NCBI GenBank assembly: GCA_018806985.1
Contig: JADANN010000439.1
Location: forward strand, 1,247,501-1,311,500
DNA: 64,000 nt
Direction: 5' to 3'
From: Angiostrongylus vasorum
Taxonomy: Eukaryota > Nematoda > Chromadorea > Rhabditida > Metastrongylidae
The notes below the pieces were generated by a model, which did not search any database, was not told where the DNA came from, and was given only the letters and a program-made list of their open reading frames with translations. The position numbers and the translations under genes were made by a program. This document shows positions 1-10,929 of this stretch, in pieces (within the stretch, counting starts at the first letter, position 1; the number at the start of each line of letters is the position of its first letter).

Positions 1-1130
1 TTTTCGGATTCTTGTAATTAATCCAGAATGCCTCGAGAGTTTTGTGCTCTTGTGTTCTCGATTCCTGCGCGAGGATCGTAACCCTGACTTTAAAATCTTC
101 TGCGTTATGTCTCTGGGTCCTATGCATGCCTAGTGCGGTATTTGGTTTACGTTTGCTGACAAAGTGTTCTTTTAGACTAACGCAGAGTGGTCTGCCCGTT
201 TCGCAAAAGTATTCGTTCCCTCACGCTTTACAAGAGATCAGATAGACTGTACCCGAACTCATGCAGCCACCGTCTGTACCATTGGGGCAAATTATCCAAT
301 TCTGCGTTGCACAAAGACGGTCGTACAGGCGGTTACGAACTACCTGGCGTCTTAGATTACTCGGTGGCATTTCAATTATCGTTACCGAATTTTCTAGACA
401 GGCCCTTCTTAAACAGCGTTTTATAGCTGCACATTTGAGATGAAGGGTAGGGTAAACGAGACCATATTGTCGCTAGAGTTGTCGTTGGGGGGGCCTGTGG
501 TTTCCTCTACACATATCTCAAGCTACAGTTTCGTAGCCATCAAAAATGGCTATTTGTCGCGCCAAGTTCCGGCACTCCTCTTTGCTCCCTTCCTGTGCAC
601 ACGCTGGTGGCTGTTCGAAATATATTTTTTACAAGCGCCCTTTTTCGTGTGAGGAGTGAGAGGAGAGGTAATGAACCAAAATATTTTACTATTTGGCTTT
701 CGATACCATTTTTTTTATGTAGACTTTTTCTGATAGGTTAATTTGCACGTTCAGAAATGGAAGCCAGTTTTCTCTTGGTTTCTCTCGGGTGAATTTAATA
801 TACTCTGACTGTTAGTTCAACAACTCGAAACATTTGCCAATTTCCTTTTGTGTTGAACAAATGACCAAGCAGTCATCTACATATCTACAGTAGAGTAACG
901 GCCCAAGATCGGTTACTGGTGCTTTTACCTCAGACATGAATGCCAAGGCTTGGTGCCAGTCGTTGTCTCATTGCCAGCCCTCTCATTTGTGCGTAATACT
1001 TCCCGGACCATCTGAAGATTGAGCAGCTTAAGCACTACTTTAAAAGTGTCATCAACTGTTGAATCGAGAAGCCATAAATGTTTATTGCTCCTTCGTGTTG
1101 TATAAGGAGCTCCCCAATGGCTTGCACGAA
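1..1130 (-). mobile_element. Penelope-like retroelement, degenerate copy (RT palm + GIY-YIG endonuclease end)
   Basis: On the minus strand, about 850-1000 encodes an RT palm motif C of the form CRYVDDCLVIC. It is followed by a segment reading ENWLPFLNVQINLSE at about 730-780, which matches the better copy at 46-47 kb. Around 150-300 is the GIY-YIG endonuclease region (CNEYFCETGRPLC-like). Reverse transcriptase fused to a C-terminal GIY-YIG nuclease defines Penelope-like elements (established knowledge). Several stops and frame changes interrupt it, so it is inactive. Its 3' end runs off the left edge of the window, so no downstream ribozyme can be checked here. Confidence 0.75.
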
Positions 1131-1149
1131 CTGAAGATTTTGGTGGAAG

Positions 1150-2530
1150 CTATAGCAGCTATTCCCAGAATAGTTTCTATTTTTCTTCTATATCTATTTC
1201 TATCTTTGTATGACTGTATGTTTCGGAAATAAGTGTCATATCCGTTTTTCTCAAGTTACCTAGGAAATGTCGTAGAACGTAAATATCTTGATCCCATCCT
1301 AAGGAACTTTGATCGCTGTAAACAGTATTGTTAGGCAAACCTATTCTTAGAATCTGAACTTGTTGTTTGTTATTACTGTATAAAAGTTATCGTGCGTACA
1401 TAACAAGATGAGAATGAGGATGCTGGCGAGAGCAGTCGTCTGCCAGCTGACCATAGGACTTTGAGAGGATATGGAGAGGTAGCCGACGGATGTTTTCGGT
1501 AATGATGCTGGACCTGTGCCAAATACCGCCTTCTCCGGAAGCATATAAATAGCTTCGTGAATTGTTACCCAGGTTCGAGCCTGTCGGGGCTCGTTCGCTT
1601 TCTAGATCTGTACCGTATTGATCTCGTGTGTCACCAATGTAGATTGTCGCAGTTGTTAAGTCATACTGCACATAGTCATTACTGTACATTGGACTCATCA
1701 TATCATTATTGAATGACAGTTGCGAATTGTACGTTGACTTCGCATCATCGTCACTACGTCACGTTTCCCACCAGCTCAGTGTATCGTCATCATCATCCTG
1801 ATCGTCATCCTAGTGTCACTGTCCATTGTTTATCAATTGATCTGCGGTGCGTTGTCAGTAGCGGCGGCTATACCAAAATGCGTTCTGTCTGCAACGCCAT
1901 CGGTGGCATGTACCATTCCTCCCACACGGTACCCCATGCGTACAAGGCCGCTGACCGGCCAACTTATGCTGTGTATTCTGTTAAGCCGCTATAGGCTTAT
2001 CAGTTTCCAGCCATTATCATAGTGGCCCTTGACTCTTAGGGCAATGGTGGCACCCATCGATGCTCAAACTTCACGTTGCTTACATAGCGTTATCCACGAC
2101 CAACCGCCTGACTGTGTTCCCTAGATGACTCATCACTTACTGTCCTCGTTGATCCACTAAAATGCACCTCATCGCTATAATGTTGAAATCTTAGCTAGCC
2201 GGAAATACGGCCCGTCTGTATCCCTCTCCGCCTCAGCATACTGTCTACCTCAGCCGCCGCGCCGGCCGCGGATAGACTCGACGCGGCATCGCTCACGGCT
2301 AACCAACGGTTACTTCTTGGTAATTATTCATTATTACTGTTAGTGTAATTGTGTTAATTACTTATTAATGGTATAGTAATATTCGAATGCTATTATCTCG
2401 TTGTTAGCCTCACTTCACCACTAGCCTTAGCACCTCATAGCTTTAACTCACGTCATTCCTCTGCCATTACTTCTCCATCGTTACTATTATGTTATTAATG
2501 TTGTATTTGTGTATTAAAGGTTTAATTACC
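1150..2530. other. Unassigned region with weak coding-like stretches on both strands
   Basis: No recognised family. On the plus strand, about 1768-1840 could encode a very hydrophobic helix (IVIIILIVILVSLSIVYQLI) directly after an acceptor-like TTTCCCACCAGCTCAG. A neighbouring frame gives a tyrosine-rich tail ending AVYSVKPL at 1994. On the minus strand, 1387-1701 is an open frame of about 104 codons. These may be remnants of exons, but no family match is visible and the frames do not join without a shift. A short GC-rich patch lies near 2240-2300. Confidence 0.2.
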
Positions 2531-2535
2531 CAAAT

Positions 2536-3190
2536 TTGAGATATTGCTCTGTGACAACTACGAAAAGTCCCGCGTGGCGTCTTCTCACGAAGTCGAGCAT
2601 TCTGCTAAAAGCTAGTGAATATTCGGTGCCGAGTACTGACTCGAAGGCCTATTTTCCACTAGCAGCTACAATAGAAGCAAATGCACCGACACAATTGCAG
2701 TTCATGCTGTACGAATGGAATGATTCCTCTCCACAATAAGGCACGACCACACGTCGAACTAAAAAACGTTGCAAATTTGAACCGACTGGGAAAGGAACGA
2801 ATTACGAAACTCTGCCCCATACAGCATCTTCCCCAGAGTTCTTGCCTATAGACAACGATTTCCTATAAAACCCGATAACTTGCTCTGCGATAAATGTTCC
2901 CAAAACCAAACTGAGGCAGAAACGAACTTCAACGACTTCGTCGCCCACGGAATTCCAGATTTTATGCAACCGGAATAAATAGATATGGTGTTCTCCAGCA
3001 AAAAGGCAATGTTAAGGTTCCAACAGTTTTTATTTTTGCTGATAATGTTTCTTCTGAGCGGAAATGTGCAGCTTTAAGCATATGCATTGGAAATTCTCGT
3101 TAATTGCCATACAAGCTGGCAATGATACTCTAACTTGAGTTTTTCCTTGCTTAGAAATTTCTATTTTGTCTGTTCCAAGAAAAGCCGCAA
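2536..3190 (+). repeat. Dispersed repeat X, copy 1
   Basis: This stretch is recognisably the same sequence as 43620-44190 (+). Shared blocks include EANxPTQxQxML-coding DNA, AGACAACGATTTCC-like text, AACTTCAACGACTTCGTC and TTTCCTTGCTTAGAAATTTCT. Part of it (about 2575-2690) also matches the minus strand at about 54060-54180. The translation is broken. At the 43.6-kb copy it lies just upstream of, and in the same orientation as, a Penelope-like RT, so it may be the 5' part of such an element (inference). Confidence 0.55.
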
Positions 3191-3194
3191 GAGA

Positions 3195-4880
3195 TGGTTT
3201 CTAGGATCGACTTTCTTTTTTTCAAATATCTTTTTTTGTTTGCTTCGCCGATAGACCACCGAACACGGTCACCAAATAAATGAGCGAATACTAAAAACTG
3301 CTGCAAATCGCCCATAAAGAGAAGCATCGAAAAGTAAAAGGCAACAGACCCATCAATTTCATAGAAGCTGCATGTCATTTTTTGTGCAGATTGATCAAGT
3401 CGACGACACGCAACCTTTTTACCTTTAAACCACATCCTGTGAACCGCAGTGCTTGTTGGTAGGTGGCCTGCAGATGTTCATCGCCTAAACAAAGAATACT
3501 GAAGTCCAATTTCAGTGAAGCAATTGTACAAGGTCATCAGGATTCGAAAACAAGTAATAGGGCAGTACAAACAAATTTCACAATCTTTCATAGACTGTGA
3601 CATGAATTACAAGCCATGAAATAATACAGCGCATAACACAGTTACAACAAGCAAACCCCATAATTCTTTGAGAACTTTGAAACGAAGACCTAACTACGGA
3701 AGCGCTTACAAACTGGAAATGAAATCACAAAACCATGTTATAAAGCAAAATAAGCATTAGGTTAGACCAGCAGAAAAACTCAACTCCCAAATTTCGATCC
3801 TGTTGAAAACAGTTTCCTTCAAATACTCGCCGTTGTAAAAACCAAGCACAGTATGCTGATTACATGAGGAAAACTCAGAACTTCAGAACGGTTTTCAACT
3901 CTTGTCCTAACCAGGAGCTCATATTCTATTGACCACAACAACTGGGATATGATGTGAAATGCCATGAAAAGAATATGCTGCGAGCAAAAGTTGTAAAAAG
4001 TGCAAAAACACTGGTATTTCGACTGCTTTTTCAGCTTAATTAGGTTCAATGCCGATTTGTGCTACGTTGACCATTCCCTTAAACGAGTGATTGCTGACAG
4101 AATCGATTGAGTAAAAACCTAGTTGAGAGAAAAGCAAAGCAAGGGCCCAGCTTGGTGTAGTGAATAGCAGGTGAACATCCAGTAAGGGTAATCGCGGATT
4201 AAAGACACACCTTTTGTTCCGAGTTTTGCACATATCTCAGTATCCCTATAGTTTGTATCAGTATACTTTGTGAAAGGCAATGGACAGCACACGGAATACC
4301 ACGACGCACTATAGCGTAAAATTCTCACAATAAAACGAGGAGAACGGAAACATTAAAATGTTGCAACATTTCAACGACTGAGTGAATATTCAAACTCAAG
4401 AATAAAGCGCCATAATGGTAAATTAGTAGAAACGAGTGACTACAATGACCGATTAGCGGCAGGACCGCCAGGCTACCCGGAACCGACCAAGGGCGAACTG
4501 GCGATTTTAAGCACAAATCCTGAAGTTTGTTATCCCATTTCTGGGTCTATTTTGTGCTGCTTTGCTAGATCATAACTTCTTCGGAGTCGAACTCTCGTAC
4601 TGCTTTCCAGTTGGACAGATCTGTAGGAGACTCGGAGAGATGCAACGTCCACCTTGCATTAGGCTTTCTCATTTGAAGCATTTCACTAAAATAACACTTA
4701 TTAAGCAGCTGCAAAGATTTCTTAAAGAAGACACTGTGACAGACTAACGTATATAATTACGAAAGCTATTTGTGAAGAATGTTATAACTGAAACATTGCG
4801 AACTCGAATCCGCCTCCTATCTACTCTTCCGTAATCACGCAGCTAGCGTAATATTGCATTTGGTCGATCGTAGAGTTTAG
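3195..4880. other. Intergenic; only a MITE fragment recognised
   Basis: I see no convincing gene. About 4075-4260 resembles the inner and terminal part of the foldback element seen at 55970-56300 (GAGTGATTGCTGACAG, then GAGTTTTGCACATATCTCAG near 4218-4237), but it is degraded. The short open frames here have no recognisable motif. Confidence 0.4.
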
Positions 4881-4889
4881 TGTTCTAAG

Positions 4890-5160
4890 AAAGTTGGGAG
4901 CGTTTAGACAAGTGGTAAGAGGCAGTTTGCGATGCACACGTGGTAACTGGTTCGATCCTGCATGTCGGACTCACCAAGCTTTCCATCTCTCCAGGTCGCC
5001 AAATTGGTTCCTTGCCTGGGAAGGCAGCAACACTGATTTGATGCATAGGTAGATCACCGTAAGTCAATGTATTGGCAAAATATGCATTCATTCATCTCTA
5101 GCGATGCTTAGTAAAGTCAAATGCGTGGTGAATCCCTTAGCGACTGATCAACGTCAAAGT
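4890..5160 (+). repeat. tRNA-derived SINE (family A), diverged copy
   Basis: The head reads GTTTAGACAAGTGGTAAGAGG, a diverged pol III A box, and then GGTTCGATCCTGC, a good B box. The body is shared with other family A copies: CTCACCAAGC, TCGCCAAATTGG, ATGCATTCATTCATCTC, then TGATCAACG. Family A is best seen at 58973-59252 and 48672-48941. The mismatches make this an old copy. Confidence 0.65.
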
Positions 5161-5164
5161 TTAA

Positions 5165-6780
5165 ATCCTTTTCTTTTTTTTTAGGACAGCTGGACAAGCC
5201 ACCATGGGAAGGAAACTTTTAACTTCTCAAATTCTGTCTAAGAATACGTTCGTCAGCATTCACCTGAATTCCGTGCAGGCTCCATAAAGACGAAGTAAAA
5301 CTAGTTATAAGTTGGAAAAAAAATGGAAAAAAACGAGAAGTGGAAACAAGGAAGAAAATGGAAGACGAAAAAAGAATCGCAAAACAGAAGTAGGCAGCTG
5401 GTGAGTACCAGTCGTCTGTTAAACATCATCTATGCTCTTTGAGGTTCCGAAAACTGTTTATTCCCCTTGCTAAGCTCTGGAACCCAATCGCTCACAATGT
5501 TAATCACTTGAACAGGAGAAAGCTCTATTAATTAGAGATGCTTGCTGCGTTGATCTTGAACGAGATTTCAACAGTGAGTCTTCTTACGAACATTGTGCTC
5601 TTTAAATTCAACGGAAAACCGATAGTTTACCGCTTTTTCGTACTATTTCCTTCACGTCAACGATAAAGATTCTTTCCGGAAACCCTGTTTACTCGAGTGG
5701 CTTACCTGTTTTTCATCCACTTTACCCCAACCCTGATGCGGTCGATTAGCGCAAAGAATTTACAAACGACAAAAACAGGAAAGATTTGGGCGCTGTTGCC
5801 GAAGCAGTGTGAATTCACCAAGCAAATTATGAAGACGTGTAGATTGCATCCTTATCAAGATACATGGATTGGAGGCCCTCAGATCAGATGATATGGTCGA
5901 TTTCACCACTTCCTCGATTCGTATGGTTTACCTTGAAATACACGGCCATAATTGTCAGGTGTGTATTTTGTGGCTGTGTCAGGTTCTGTTCTTTCCACAT
6001 TGATATATTTCCTATAGACAAGACAGCCGTTTTAGGAAGGAGGACGTTCCTAGGTCTCCTTCAGTATACGCATTTGCCAGCCCTCGTTAATCGGGCGGAA
6101 GTTGGTCAGACGAGGATTCTTTGTAGGTGAGATTAATCTTATGGTCCTCCGATTACCCAACGACCGATACAGCATGAAGTGGGATCATAAAATGAACTGA
6201 TATGACCATTTAATGACAGCCACTTGACCATCTACCTCGGCAAACTGGAACAGATTGATGACAAGAGCTATATAATTCACAGTGGGTAATGTAACTTAGT
6301 GAACATGGGCTTCAAACATTCATATAGCGCACTCACGGTTTGATCAAAACCATGGTTTAAGACATTAGAGCAAGACTACGTTGATTAGGAACATGTTGAA
6401 ATGACCTGTTAACCTTTGAAAGAATTCACAGAAATGACGATCATAAATAAAGAAACACTCTTAACAGAATCAGAACAGAAGAGATCAGAATTAAGGAAAC
6501 AAAGAAGAATGAAAATGAAGGTTCCTCATTAAAGCGCTTTGTAACACACAATCTAATTTAATCACACTATTACTGTAACCATCCTATCCGGAAACGTTAC
6601 AACTAAAGCACTGGATTGGAGTCATCAACCGAAGAAATGCTATAGTACTTGCTTAGGGTTGTTTCTTAATCTGTGCCAGTTTTTCTATGATCACCTCAGA
6701 AAGTATTATGTGCACGCTTCTCTGATGTCGGTAATGGTTGACTAGTTAATGACACCATTTGTAAATTAAACGGGGTATAG
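5165..6780. other. Intergenic, nothing recognised
   Basis: I find no protein family, RNA gene or repeat copy that I can support. An open frame at 5697-5891 ends close to a donor-like CAGGTGTG at about 5957, but has no recognisable content. Confidence 0.3.
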
Positions 6781-6785
6781 AAGGA

Positions 6786-7165
6786 GCCTCCTCCCAGCGG
6801 TTTACCGCCTCATAGTGGCTGAGAGGTGTTCCGTGTTGCTGGGTGTCGGGCTGCGATGCACAGCGATGGATTCATCCCTTGGCAGGGTCTCCCAAGCTGG
6901 CAAGGCGTCCAGCGTTTCCATCAGGAAGCCTACCTAGGATTAAACCAATACCATGATCCACCACCGTCCTGGTATCAAAATCGCATGGTGGCAAATCTCC
7001 CTATGATCCACACGGGCTGCGACTGCCTATGGTGGTGGAGACCTGGGGCAGACTATGGCCAGGCTGACTTCGGGATTCCAGAAAACCCCAACGGCTTGAC
7101 CGTGGAGATTATGCTGAGGCCCGCACAACCAGTGAGGACGAGCCATTCAAGTGTCAAGCAAGTAC
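6786..7165 (+). repeat. Dispersed ~380-bp element (SINE family B)
   Basis: It begins at GGTTTACCGCCTC and passes through GTGTCGGGCTGCGATG, GGATTCATCCC and ACCACCGTCCTGG. It ends at CGCACAACCAGTGAGGACG followed by ATTCAAGTGTCAAG. The same unit occurs at 17036-17411, 40745-41126, 42978-43363, 61351-61730, 63165-63540 and, running off the edge, from 63916. The 164-codon frame across it is a by-product of the repeat. The 3' end carries short TCAAGTA-like repeats, as expected for an element mobilised by an RTE-type machinery (inference). Confidence 0.75.
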
Positions 7166-7554
7166 AGAAGGAGCCTCCGCGTACGTATTCAAATAAGCAG
7201 CGCTCTGCGCCTGACTGCACTATGTGGCACAAGCAACTCATTATGTGGCTTATATCTAACCACAAACACAAACCAGCAGACCATCTACAACAAAGCTGTC
7301 AATCACGTCTGCATCGGTAAGCAATTTGAGGAAGAAGGTGGCTCGATTGCGAAGCTAAGATATACTTTCAGAAAATGTCTGAATGACTCATCTTTTCCGT
7401 ATAAATAAGTTCTTTTCCTCAAAATCTGAAAGACAAGAAAAGAAAATTTCTATTACACAAGTTTAGAACAAGATATCTATATATAAAAAAGAATTCGGTA
7501 TCAATAAATCACATGGAATTCAAAAAAGACGTCATAGGTCTTCGACATCATACA

Positions 7555-7870
7555 TGACCAACTTCATCACGAACTTACCACAGCGCATTGTGCACCAAAC
7601 GTGGTTAGAGCCGTCAAAGCGGCTGCACGAAGTTGTAAGGTAACAAACATATCCCTCTCGAATCAGAAATGATTGGATAGCTGATAAAATCACACACCTT
7701 AGTACTCGAATAGAATGACGCGAATGTGACTGAATCGAAGGCAACGCAGCGGATATGGTGTTTTTGGAGCTTACCTGCCCACGAGATGAACCGCTCGCGC
7801 AGATAAGATGTCGTACTTACAGTCTTCAAGGAGCTCACACAAGTGAGCAAGACATGCAAGATTCGTAAAC
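7555..7870 (-). pseudogene. Coatomer subunit gamma (COPI gamma-COP) pseudogene fragment
   Basis: Gamma-COP is a subunit of the COPI vesicle coat (Golgi-to-ER transport). Reading down from about 7865, the minus strand gives LAHLCELLEDCKYDIL, then ARAVHLVG, then APKTP..RCLRF and RVIL. About 100 bases further on it gives RAAALTALTTFGAQCAV before a donor GTAAGT at about 7572. I recognise this order as the alpha-solenoid stretch of gamma-COP (family form: xHLCEFIEDCE, RxLHLLGxExP, VRAxAVxALAKFGAQ). Breaks: an in-frame TAA where the family has Glu after VGR, a small deletion after RVIL, and an AA instead of AG where the next exon should start. No other gamma-COP exons were found nearby. Confidence 0.55.
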
Positions 7871-7879
7871 TAAGTTAGC

Positions 7880-9760
7880 TGCAAGACAACAATTTTTCAT
7901 GTCAGAAAAAAGAAACACAAAGATTTCGCAGCTGTATCGAGGTTTCGAAACGAATTCTTAAGGTTACATTATTGTTGCTTCTTACAGAACTGAGGAAAGC
8001 AAGTGCCTCTATCACTGGGAGTAATCCTCGTGGAGACTACATAAGACTACTGCTCATGCTTATCAGTCAGACGGTAGAAGTTAGTCTCTTTTAGTTTGCT
8101 TATAGCTTGCGTCAGTTTTCTCGATGTTCTTTTAGTGGACTAGTTATATGCAGTTGATAATGAGAGCAATACCGTTCTTGTCAGCTTTTCGGAGTAATTA
8201 TTTATTTGGAAGATTAATAACGTGACGTACTTTTGTTATAACAGGATAAACAAGATTGGCTCTAATATATGTATTCAGGGATTGACACTCTTCTCCTCCT
8301 TCATGCGCATCTTCTTCAGAGTCGATGCCGACCTCTTCGTAATCCTTCTCAAGATCGCAAGGTCTTTGCGTGCTTCACTGAACTCCCGCCATTCGATGTC
8401 TTCGCCAACATGCCTTAACAACATCTATCGATGCAAGAAGCAAATCAGTAAGGACAGTATCATAGATCGTAAGAAATACATCCCGAAATTTAACAAACCC
8501 TAATCACTGCTAACATGTACACCAAGAATATGCTCACCAGTGGCCGAGAAGATCCTTTTAGTACATTACATCAAGTTTATGATCAAGGTAAGCCCATGTT
8601 TGAGCAATTGCCGCGGCGTTCGAAAGCATGCGCACAGAACGAGTGGCCCTAGCATCGTCATGACGAGGAGATACAATCGGAGGTTGGTAACTGATTCCAA
8701 CCAAAACAAACAGTGCAAGCATGGCATTACTGATAGTAGAAAGGAGCTCTTCATTGCACCTTGGAACTTGCTGGACACCACCGAGTTAATTGAATGAAGC
8801 CATTCATTCTACTTGATGGCAGAAATGGACGGATTTACTTCCCTCCAATCTCCACACCAGCATAGCATGACCCACATGAGTTGGAATTACTTTATGCCAA
8901 TAATAACCTCTCTAGATAGATCAATAGTTAGGAAACAAACTACTGTTCCACAAAAATGACTCGAAACATGCGAACAATCAGCTTTCTTTGCCATCCACAA
9001 TAGGAAGATGGCATCCAGAAATCAAAATTAAGACTGGGATGTAGATATCGGCGTATTACACATGTTAGGGCACAAAATTTAGTCCTGAACTCCAGTGCAG
9101 ATGGTTCTCGCTTCATGCTAGTTTGGATTTGATCAAGGTTGTTTAAAAAAAAGGAACGAGAAGAAAATTCCAGAACGTTCTCTGTGCGATTTCAAACCTC
9201 GAACTGCAGCAGTAGAAACAGATCACAATGGCGACGTCCACCTGTCACAGACGATGGTGAAGTAAAGCGATCATGCAACACGTCCGACATTGATATGAAG
9301 GCCTCGAAGACGATCAGGGCCAGTAGTGGTTCTCGCACGATTGAATACGATTGTGAAATGGTTGGGCTTGAACAAGAGTTATGAGATACTTCGATTGATT
9401 TGAAATTTGACAGTTAAACATGGATAGAAAGCGGATGAAGTGAATAAAAGAGACAGCGAAGAAAAGAGAAGGAGAGAGAGGTGGTCATTAGTAAATGTGT
9501 TCCATGACTTGCGGAACCATGTCCAATGGAGTGGTAGCAGCGGTTGTTTGGCGAACATCAGTCGGCGGTGCCCTTTTATGCAGACCGAAAGTCCGCCAAT
9601 TCCCGCCCTTCATTATGATCTCTGATTTGGCAGGCAATGCGTGCTTCAGCAGACGGTACTTTGTCTGCCAGCACGTGGAGTTGCTGTATCTTAAAAATGA
9701 CTATCATTATATTTATTTATACGATCTTATAAACTGATCTTTTTGAGGTGATGCGAGGTT
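7880..9760. other. Intergenic; possible exon fragments only
   Basis: Two weak coding hints. At 8515-8587 (+) an open stretch MYTKNMLTSGREDPF... ends at a good donor AAGGTAAGCC. At 9139-9384 (+) an open frame ends TIEYDCEMVGLEQEL; DCEMVG resembles the first catalytic motif of DEDDh RNA exonucleases of the REXO group, but a stop follows at once. Neither can be extended into a gene. 9765-9816 is a GTT/GTC-rich simple-repeat-like stretch. Confidence 0.25.
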
Positions 9761-9822
9761 GGTGTAGGTTTTCGTTGTCGTTGTTGTTCTTGTTGTCGTT
9801 GCTATTGGTGTTGTCGGTCGAT

Positions 9823-9858
9823 GGCCGACGTTTCGGCGATTTCGCCTTCCTCAGAGCC
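9823..9858 (-). ncRNA. Hammerhead-ribozyme-like motif (Penelope-associated), best copy
   Basis: The minus strand reads: stem I GGCT; core CTGAGGA; one A; stem II GGCG, loop AAAT, CGCC; core GAAAC; cleavage triplet GTC; stem I GGCC. The CUGANGA and GAAA core boxes are exact. Stem II has four G-C pairs and stem I pairs GGCU with GGCC (one G-U). Stem III is reduced to a single possible pair. This minimal type I form is described for Penelope-like elements, where it is thought to act as a dimer. It lies about 200 nt downstream, on the same strand, of a Penelope endonuclease remnant at 10060-10345. Confidence 0.7.
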
Positions 9859-10059
9859 TAGACGTATTTTGTGTAGCAGTAGTCTTATATTCGGTGAAGT
9901 ATTTATAGTATCAATGAAGATCAAACTTTCAAATAAACGCTATATTGATGAAAAAAAGCTGCTCACCGTGATGTGACAAGTGTGACTGCCCTCATGTTAT
10001 TCACGTGGGGCGGAGAGCATGACCCACCCAGGGGTGAAAAATCTCATTTTGAAATAAGG

Positions 10060-10345
10060 CGCCACGTCTGATGTGATAGTGAGGCATTCGTCCTTCCGGT
10101 TCATCTTTGGATTTTTGAAATTTATCCAAACTCCTCGACAGTCTTGTGAGATGATGTTTTTGACTCCTACGCTAGGATCCGGACAGTCACATCAAAATCA
10201 TCGCCATTGTGATCCTATGCCCTCTGTGTACACAGAGGAGTGCTTTGACGAATTTTTAATTTCCCATCTGGATGTTCTTTTACGCGGACACAAAGCGGTC
10301 TTACCGTTTCCCCAATATACTCCTCACCAACTATCATTAGATCTC
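10060..10345 (-). mobile_element. Penelope-like element fragment (GIY-YIG endonuclease end)
   Basis: Base-level similarity to 46150-46430: GTGAGGCATTCGTCC matches TATGAGGCATTCTTCC, and AAATTTATCCAAACTCC matches the following block. This is the C-terminal endonuclease part of a Penelope-like element on the minus strand. The reading frame is broken. The hammerhead-like motif at 9823-9858 lies just 3' of it. Confidence 0.6.
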
Positions 10346-10398
10346 AGTGACAATAATCAATAACTTTTACATGAATGAGCCAACACGAGGTTTTTATT

Positions 10399-10434
10399 CG
10401 GCTAGCATTTCGGTGCTTTCGCCTCCCTCAGAGC
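10399..10434 (-). ncRNA. Degenerate hammerhead-like motif
   Basis: The minus strand reads GGCT, CTGAGGG, a GGCG..CACC region, GAAA and then TGCTAGCC. The last base of the CUGANGA box is changed and the cleavage triplet is not clear. It is a diverged relative of 9823-9858, flanked by the ACGAGG / TTATTC text seen at other Penelope ends. Confidence 0.4.
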
Positions 10435-10479
10435 CGCACTGATCCGAACTGGTTTCCAGGCTGGCCGTTGTCGCAATGT

Positions 10480-10635
10480 TGGTAAGCGTTGTTGCATCCA
10501 GTCGAACCTAGTGGAATGGAAGCACCAATTTGCCGACCCCGAAGGGATGGAAGGGTTGGTGAGCTAGGGGCGCGACGATCGATCCCATGTGTGTGTTCCA
10601 AGGCGCCTCCGACCACTGCGTCCCACACGCCCAAT
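10480..10635 (-). repeat. tRNA-derived SINE (family A), 5' part
   Basis: The minus strand has the head GCGTGTGGGACGCAGTGG, GGCGCC, then CATGGGATCGATC (B-box region) and TCACCAACCCTTCC, CAAATTGGTGC. The 3' half is missing or unrecognisable. Confidence 0.6.
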
Positions 10636-10784
10636 CATCCAAAAACGCAAATATAAAATATCAACGTAGGAGATAGATCTGGGCAAAGAATAGGCAAAGG
10701 CAAAGATCAAAACACTTATCAGTGCCAAACTGCAATCAAAAAGAGCTAATACTAGGGTTTGTGGGGGTTAAGGAAGAACTATCC

Positions 10785-10905
10785 GCTACTTCTTGTAATA
10801 AACCGCTGTAGTGTGGGATTTCGTTGGACAAAAAGAAATGCAGTGTCTACGTGGTATGTGGAACAATCGAAATGAAACAATTCACGGCATTTTCGGCAAA
10901 TTGCG
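10785..10905 (+). repeat. Direct repeat flanking a Penelope-like fragment (left copy)
   Basis: The text CTTGTAATAAACCGCTGTAG, TGTGGGATTTCGTTGG and ACAATCGAAATGAAACAATTC recurs at 11995-12120 in the same orientation with few changes. The two copies bracket the RT fragment at 10930-11990, as expected for the terminal direct repeats (pLTRs) or a long target duplication of a Penelope-like element. Confidence 0.6.
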
Positions 10906-10929
10906 CTCTCACTTTTAATATTAGAGGAA

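Noticed and set aside
6826..7320. 164-codon open frame
   Set aside because: It runs through a family B SINE and its flank; the sequence recurs in several other places without a conserved frame.
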